Below are positions 41,192 to 44,502 of a DNA stretch of 44,502 nucleotides, one piece after another. The notes beneath the pieces were generated by a model. It saw only the letters and a list, made by a program, of their open reading frames with translations, was not told the DNA's origin and made no database searches. Position numbers and translations under genes: made by a program. This stretch comes from Synergistaceae bacterium (GTDB taxonomy: Bacteria > Synergistota > Synergistia > Synergistales > Synergistaceae): assembly GCA_031263445.1 (NCBI GenBank), contig JAISFV010000093.1, forward strand, positions 1 to 44,502. Reading direction: 5' to 3'. Numbering within the stretch: position 1 is the first letter of the stretch; every line of letters starts with the position of its first letter.

Positions 41192-41466
41192 TATGTCATT
41201 CGCGAGAAATGTTCTACGGCTTTAGCGAAATCGGCTATGGTTTTATCTGCGTCGCCATGCACGATGCCCTCGCGGACGCAGTGATTCAGATGCCCCTCCA
41301 GGATAACCTGGCCGACTTTGTGCAAGGCGCCCTTCGCCGCGTTGATTTGAATCAGGACATCCTCGCACGGGATATCTTCGTCGATCATCTTTTCGATCGC
41401 CTTCATCTGCCCCATAATTTTATTAAGCCTCTTATGGAGGTTATCGCTGTTCATACACTGACGCAT
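41191..41466 (-). CDS. csoR: CsoR/FrmR-family metal-sensing repressor
   Basis: A 91-residue all-helical DUF156-family repressor. Cys34, His59 and Cys63 have the spacing of the copper(I)-binding Cys-His-Cys set of CsoR (Cys36, His61, Cys65 in the reference protein), whereas RcnR and FrmR types use other residues. LHKRLNKIMGQMKAIEKMI is the family first helix. The ATG at 41466 with GAGGAG eight bases upstream is preferred to the GTG at 41475. It would release the operator upstream of the metal ATPase when copper binds. It has its own promoter, and a long hairpin separates it from the ATPase gene. Confidence 0.92.
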   Translation of the reverse strand: MRQCMNSDNLHKRLNKIMGQMKAIEKMIDEDIPCEDVLIQINAAKGALHKVGQVILEGHLNHCVREGIVHGDADKTIADFAKAVEHFSRMT

Positions 41467-41505
41467 GGCCGACACTCCTCATCCCCGCAGAGGTACGCGT
41501 GGCCT

Positions 41506-41535
41506 ATTTTAGGGTGGCGCCGGGCAAAAAGTCAA
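41506..41535 (-). promoter_or_regulatory. csoR promoter
   Basis: On the minus strand TTGACT is followed after 18 bases by TAAAAT, each one mismatch from consensus. It lies 40 bases before the csoR ATG. No G-tract operator is visible here, so csoR may not repress itself. Confidence 0.6.
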
Positions 41536-41587
41536 CATACCGCCGTCCGGGGCAACGGCAGTTCTCGTCCGCGTCCATCTCGCGGCC

Positions 41588-41604
41588 CTCTCTGTCACAG
41601 AGAT
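41588..41604. promoter_or_regulatory. Short perfect inverted repeat
   Basis: TCTCTGT and ACAGAGA are exact inverted repeats around one base, in the gap between the HTH-repeat gene and csoR. The loop is too small for a hairpin, so a protein-binding site is more likely. Confidence 0.35.
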
Positions 41605-41678
41605 TCCTGTCCAAGATCAGGGAAAATACGTGTGAATCCAAGAAAGTGCGTTATCTGGCCGAGCATGAAAGGAACATC

Positions 41679-42473
41679 TCATGGCGGGTTCTCGCCGTTC
41701 TCCCTCATTGCGATCAGCATATCGAGCGTCAGGCAGTTTGCGAGGCGGGCGTCCAGCTCGTTCGTTGTCTTATAGGTGATTTTTCTTTCCGGCCTTGCGT
41801 CGTCCGCGCTCTCTTGACCCTGCCGCAACGCTGGTTTTCTGGGAGCGGGCATCTTATATAATTTCCGCCGTTTGCGGACCGTCTCCAGGCTGCACCCCAG
41901 CTCCTCGGCTACCTCCGCGTCTGACATGGTCCTTAAAAGGCTGTCCAGCGTCTCCCACTTGTCAAATGAGGGGATATTCAATTTTTTTCGCCGGTAGTAG
42001 ACTGCGGTCAGGCTGCATCCGGCGCGTTTGGCTACTTCTTTGTCGGGGACTTTTCCAAGAAGGGCGTCGAAATCTTCCCATTTACATAAAATCCTTATAT
42101 TGCTTATCCCTGTTTTTTTTCGGTGCCTCATCACAGTCTGGCGGGAAACGCCTGTAAGCCTCGCGGCAGCGGTGTCGGATATTTTCCCGAGAAATGGCGC
42201 GAGCCTTTCCCCGATGGCGCTATTTCTCCTTTCTCCCTCCGTTTTCCCCCAGCCCTTTTCATTTTCAGTTTCAGGCACATATTCCTTGCCGGCGAGGCGC
42301 TTATATTCGAGGACTTCGTTCTTGTCGACAGCCCAGCAGGAGCCGCAGATTTTTTCGGCGCTCGGGAAAACCCCGGTTTCGCACAGATGAGCGGCGCGTT
42401 CGTCAGTGACGCCCAAGATCTTGGAGACCGTTTGAATTGTTATCCGTTCCGACGATTTGATTGTCCAGGACAA
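41679..42473 (-). CDS. Putative DNA-binding protein with an excisionase-like N-terminus and three tandem helix-turn-helix units
   Basis: The 264-residue product is not one I can name. Residues 10-60 (ITIQTVSKILGVTDERAAHL, then CWAVDKNEVLEYKRL) resemble an excisionase/MerR-type winged helix. Three units of about 40 residues follow, each with an S/P-D-x-E/A-V/A-A ... G-C/V-S-x-x-V-x-x-R-R pattern: ISDTAAARLTGVSRQTV, VPDKEVAKRAGCSLTAV and MSDAEVAEELGCSLETV. A loose KWE(D/T)-(F/L)-D-x-LL linker joins them. The start TTG at 42473 is uncertain, since GAAGGGAG lies 14 bases away. It might be a regulator or belong to a mobile element; no partner gene is adjacent. Confidence 0.75.
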   Translation of the reverse strand: MSWTIKSSERITIQTVSKILGVTDERAAHLCETGVFPSAEKICGSCWAVDKNEVLEYKRLAGKEYVPETENEKGWGKTEGERRNSAIGERLAPFLGKISDTAAARLTGVSRQTVMRHRKKTGISNIRILCKWEDFDALLGKVPDKEVAKRAGCSLTAVYYRRKKLNIPSFDKWETLDSLLRTMSDAEVAEELGCSLETVRKRRKLYKMPAPRKPALRQGQESADDARPERKITYKTTNELDARLANCLTLDMLIAMRENGENPP

Positions 42474-42621
42474 TTTTATCTTTGCGTCTCCCTTCCTTGA
42501 GTTCAGCGCACTGGATCTGGATGCGGCTATAACCCATCTGCCGGAGCCTCTGATTGAACGAGGATCCGCAAAAAGACTGGTTTTGAACCGGCGTCACCCG
42601 CTTTTCTGCGTCAGAAAGGCA

Positions 42622-42649
42622 AGGAGCCGGTGGATTTCTCCCGGCTCCT
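42622..42649 (-). terminator. Terminator of the GLUG-repeat surface protein gene
   Basis: AGGAGCCGG and CCGGCTCCT form a perfect nine-base stem with a ten-base loop about 20 bases after the stop; on the minus strand TTGCCTTTCTG follows. The remaining bases to 42473 hold nothing recognisable. Confidence 0.6.
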
Positions 42650-42669
42650 GCGCTGCATCTCGATTACGC

Positions 42670-44502
42670 CTATCTCGTCTTTCTTATGGCTGCCGCGCCG
42701 AGAGCCAGCGCGATCAGCGCGAAGCCAGCCATGCCAGCGTCGCAGCCGCCGGAGGAGGCACCGGCCTCACTTCCGCCTTCGTATTCGAGTTCAGTGCCGT
42801 CAGGCTGCGATATCCGGCCCGTGAACGGGTCGATCGTCGTGCCAGGCGCGGCCGTCAGCGTCGACCCGTCCGGGAGCGTCACGTCACCGCCGTTCGTCAC
42901 CGTGATGACCCCTGTCGCCGGGGACACCGTCGTGCCGGCGGTGACGGTGAACGCCCGGTCGCCGCTGAGGGAGCCGGATCTTTCCGCTCCGTCCGTACTC
43001 TGGAAAATTATCCTGCCGCCGTCAGGCAGCGTTATGACGCCCGTCTTGAGGTCGATCTCCGACCCGTCCGGGACGTGAACCTTGACTCCGCCTTCGATCT
43101 CGCCGACCTGGCCGACAGGCAGCGTCACTATCCCGCCCCCTTGCGACACGACGGTCATCGTGGCTCTCTCCGGGTCGATTGTCGTCGCGGGAGGGACCGC
43201 TATGACAGTACGGCCGTCCGCCAGCGTCACATCGCCGCCATCGGTGACTGTTATGACCCCGGTGTTCCGGTTGATCGCCGTGTTTTTCGGCACTGTGATT
43301 ACGGTGCCGCCGTCCGCCAGGATTATCGGCCCGCTGTCGGCCATCGTCGCGACGCCGGCAGCCTGATCGGCAGGCACTGCCGCTGAGGAACCCCCCGCGT
43401 TCGCGGAGCTGCCGCCGCCGTTGTTGCTGTCCCCTGTGTTCGCGTTGTTGCCGGCACCGCCGCTTCCGGTGTCGGCGCTGTCGCCGCTGCCGCCGCCGGT
43501 ATTCTCATTGCCGCTGGCATTGCCTCCATCGCCGCTCCCGCCGCCTTCGTGCTTCGACGTGGCGCCAGTCTTGGCGTCAATGACCTCCTCGTCATCGAAT
43601 TCGCCGGGGACTTTTCGGGTCTGCCCTCCGACGCCCTTCAAAAGCGGGAGATATCCTTCATCATACGTCCAGGCGCTTGCCTCGCCGGAGCCGAAAACCG
43701 CCGTCCAGAAGACCGCCGACTTCGCCTCAACCGCCGTAACGTCCGCGCCGGCCTCTCCGGTGAAGGGCGCTCCCTCGCTGTTCGTCATGCTGGAATAGGC
43801 ATGGCTGTTCGCCGTCGCGCCGTTGTAAAAGACCCCGACGACGCGCCCCGCGTCTTTCAAAGAGGCCCTGACGCTCGGGTTGAAGGCGACGCTGTTTTGC
43901 ACAATAGAACCGACACTCAGCGTGCCGACGACTCCGCCGACTTCTTTGTGGCCCCAGACCGGGCCGGCGCTGTAGCAGTTCACAACCTTGCCGTTTTTGA
44001 GTTCTCCTGCAACGCCGCCCACGTAGTCGCCCAGCACGACGTAGACCGTCTGCCCGCCGAGGCCGCTGTCCACCGCGCCGCCCGTGCTCATGGTCTTCCC
44101 ATCGATGTACACGTCGCCCGCCAGCCCGTAGACCGCGCCGGTGCTGTAGCTGTCCCTGACCGTTGAGCTGATGAGCTTGCCCACGATGCCGCCGATATAG
44201 TCCGCTCCGGCGATCTCCCCGGTGCTGTAGCAGTTTTCGACGAAGCAGTCAAGGTCAAGAGCGCCCGCGATGCCGCCGACGCGGTTCACGGGGGCGATGA
44301 CCTTGCCCGTGCTGTAGCTGTTCTTTATGCCGCTGTTCGATTTGAGGATGCCAGCGATGCCGCCTGCGTCGTCGTTCTGGGCTTCCACTGTGCCGGAGCT
44401 TCCGCAGTTTTCAACGACGCCGCCGTTCAAGACGTAACCGACTACGCCGCCCGTGTGGCCGCCCCAGCAGATGACGTCGACGGCGCTGTGGCAGTTGACG
44501 AT
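42670..44502 (-). CDS. GLUG-repeat surface protein with Synerg-CTERM-like C-terminus (partial, N-terminus beyond the window)
   Basis: The frame is open to the right edge, giving at least 610 residues without a true start. The visible N-terminal part has repeated units such as VENCYSTGEIAGADYIGGIV and VVNCYSAGPVWGHKEVGGVV, the GLUG motif of bacterial surface proteins. A Gly/Ser/Asn/Asp-rich linker of about 65 residues follows, then about five repeats built on GGDVTLPDG ... TTIDPxTGxIT. The end has SSGGCDAGMAGFALIALALG plus a basic tail, which resembles the Synerg-CTERM sorting signal of Synergistaceae. It is therefore probably exported and processed at the cell surface. Function, perhaps adhesion, is inferred. 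A terminator lies just downstream. Confidence 0.88.
   Translation of the reverse strand: MVNCHSAVDVICWGGHTGGVVGYVLNGGVVENCGSSGTVEAQNDDAGGIAGILKSNSGIKNSYSTGKVIAPVNRVGGIAGALDLDCFVENCYSTGEIAGADYIGGIVGKLISSTVRDSYSTGAVYGLAGDVYIDGKTMSTGGAVDSGLGGQTVYVVLGDYVGGVAGELKNGKVVNCYSAGPVWGHKEVGGVVGTLSVGSIVQNSVAFNPSVRASLKDAGRVVGVFYNGATANSHAYSSMTNSEGAPFTGEAGADVTAVEAKSAVFWTAVFGSGEASAWTYDEGYLPLLKGVGGQTRKVPGEFDDEEVIDAKTGATSKHEGGGSGDGGNASGNENTGGGSGDSADTGSGGAGNNANTGDSNNGGGSSANAGGSSAAVPADQAAGVATMADSGPIILADGGTVITVPKNTAINRNTGVITVTDGGDVTLADGRTVIAVPPATTIDPERATMTVVSQGGGIVTLPVGQVGEIEGGVKVHVPDGSEIDLKTGVITLPDGGRIIFQSTDGAERSGSLSGDRAFTVTAGTTVSPATGVITVTNGGDVTLPDGSTLTAAPGTTIDPFTGRISQPDGTELEYEGGSEAGASSGGCDAGMAGFALIALALGAAAIRKTR

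Noticed and set aside
43365-43560. A possible CRISPR-like or tandem DNA repeat in the right end
   Set aside because: The repetitive look comes from codons of a Gly/Ser/Asn-rich protein linker; there are no regular repeat-spacer units.

Overview
The window reads as chromosomal DNA from a Gram-negative, GC-rich anaerobe of the Synergistaceae type. The strongest pointer is the large surface protein at the right edge, whose C-terminus (a short G-G-C motif, one hydrophobic helix and a basic tail) looks like the Synerg-CTERM sorting signal. A TAXI-type TRAP transporter with a fused permease and DUF1850 partner, a GltS carrier and frequent TTG start codons fit that picture. The assignment is inference from family knowledge; no database search was possible.

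Layout. (1) 1-8770, minus strand: a glycogen/alpha-glucan block (GH57/DUF3536 protein, glgP, glgA, glgC), then a lipoprotein and a DUF4145 zinc-ribbon protein cut by the left edge. (2) 9039-13806, minus: two tandem hybrid sensor kinases with no adjacent DNA-binding output regulator. (3) 14159-16576, minus: an SGNH hydrolase with a structured leader, a VapBC-like toxin-antitoxin pair and a MagIII-like DNA glycosylase. (4) 16769-22991, plus: lspA, a TAXI-SBP/DUF1850/fused-permease TRAP operon, a GNAT acetyltransferase and gltS. (5) 23158-23526, minus: an orphan Hpt phosphotransfer protein, a possible partner of the two hybrid kinases. (6) 23711-35813, plus: a dense cell-shape, division and chromosome cluster, mreB-mreC-mreD-mrdA-minC-minD-minE-rodA-rng-smc, with several overlapping genes. 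(7) 35910-38177, plus: a MATE exporter and exodeoxyribonuclease III. (8) 38210-44502, minus: hicAB, a heavy-metal P-type ATPase with a CsoR-type repressor and an operator-like promoter, a protein of tandem helix-turn-helix units, and the GLUG-repeat surface protein cut by the right edge.

The most unusual non-coding signal is a repeated intergenic element. Its core is a T-rich stretch, then CACCCTTTAGG, then CTGAC, then an ATAAATC(A/G)GC arm. It lies just upstream of glgP, gltS, minD and xth in the same orientation as the gene, and further upstream of the TAXI gene. Partial copies lie in the second kinase leader and at the DUF4145 gene start. In the gltS and minD copies the outer arms form inverted repeats that differ in compensating fashion, suggesting a structured RNA leader, a bipartite protein-binding site or a small mobile repeat. 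A second distinct element, a roughly 200-bp imperfect hairpin, separates csoR from the metal ATPase.

Long reading frames opposite the real genes in the GC-rich parts are treated as shadows and not annotated. No rRNA, tRNA, CRISPR array or complete insertion sequence was recognised.
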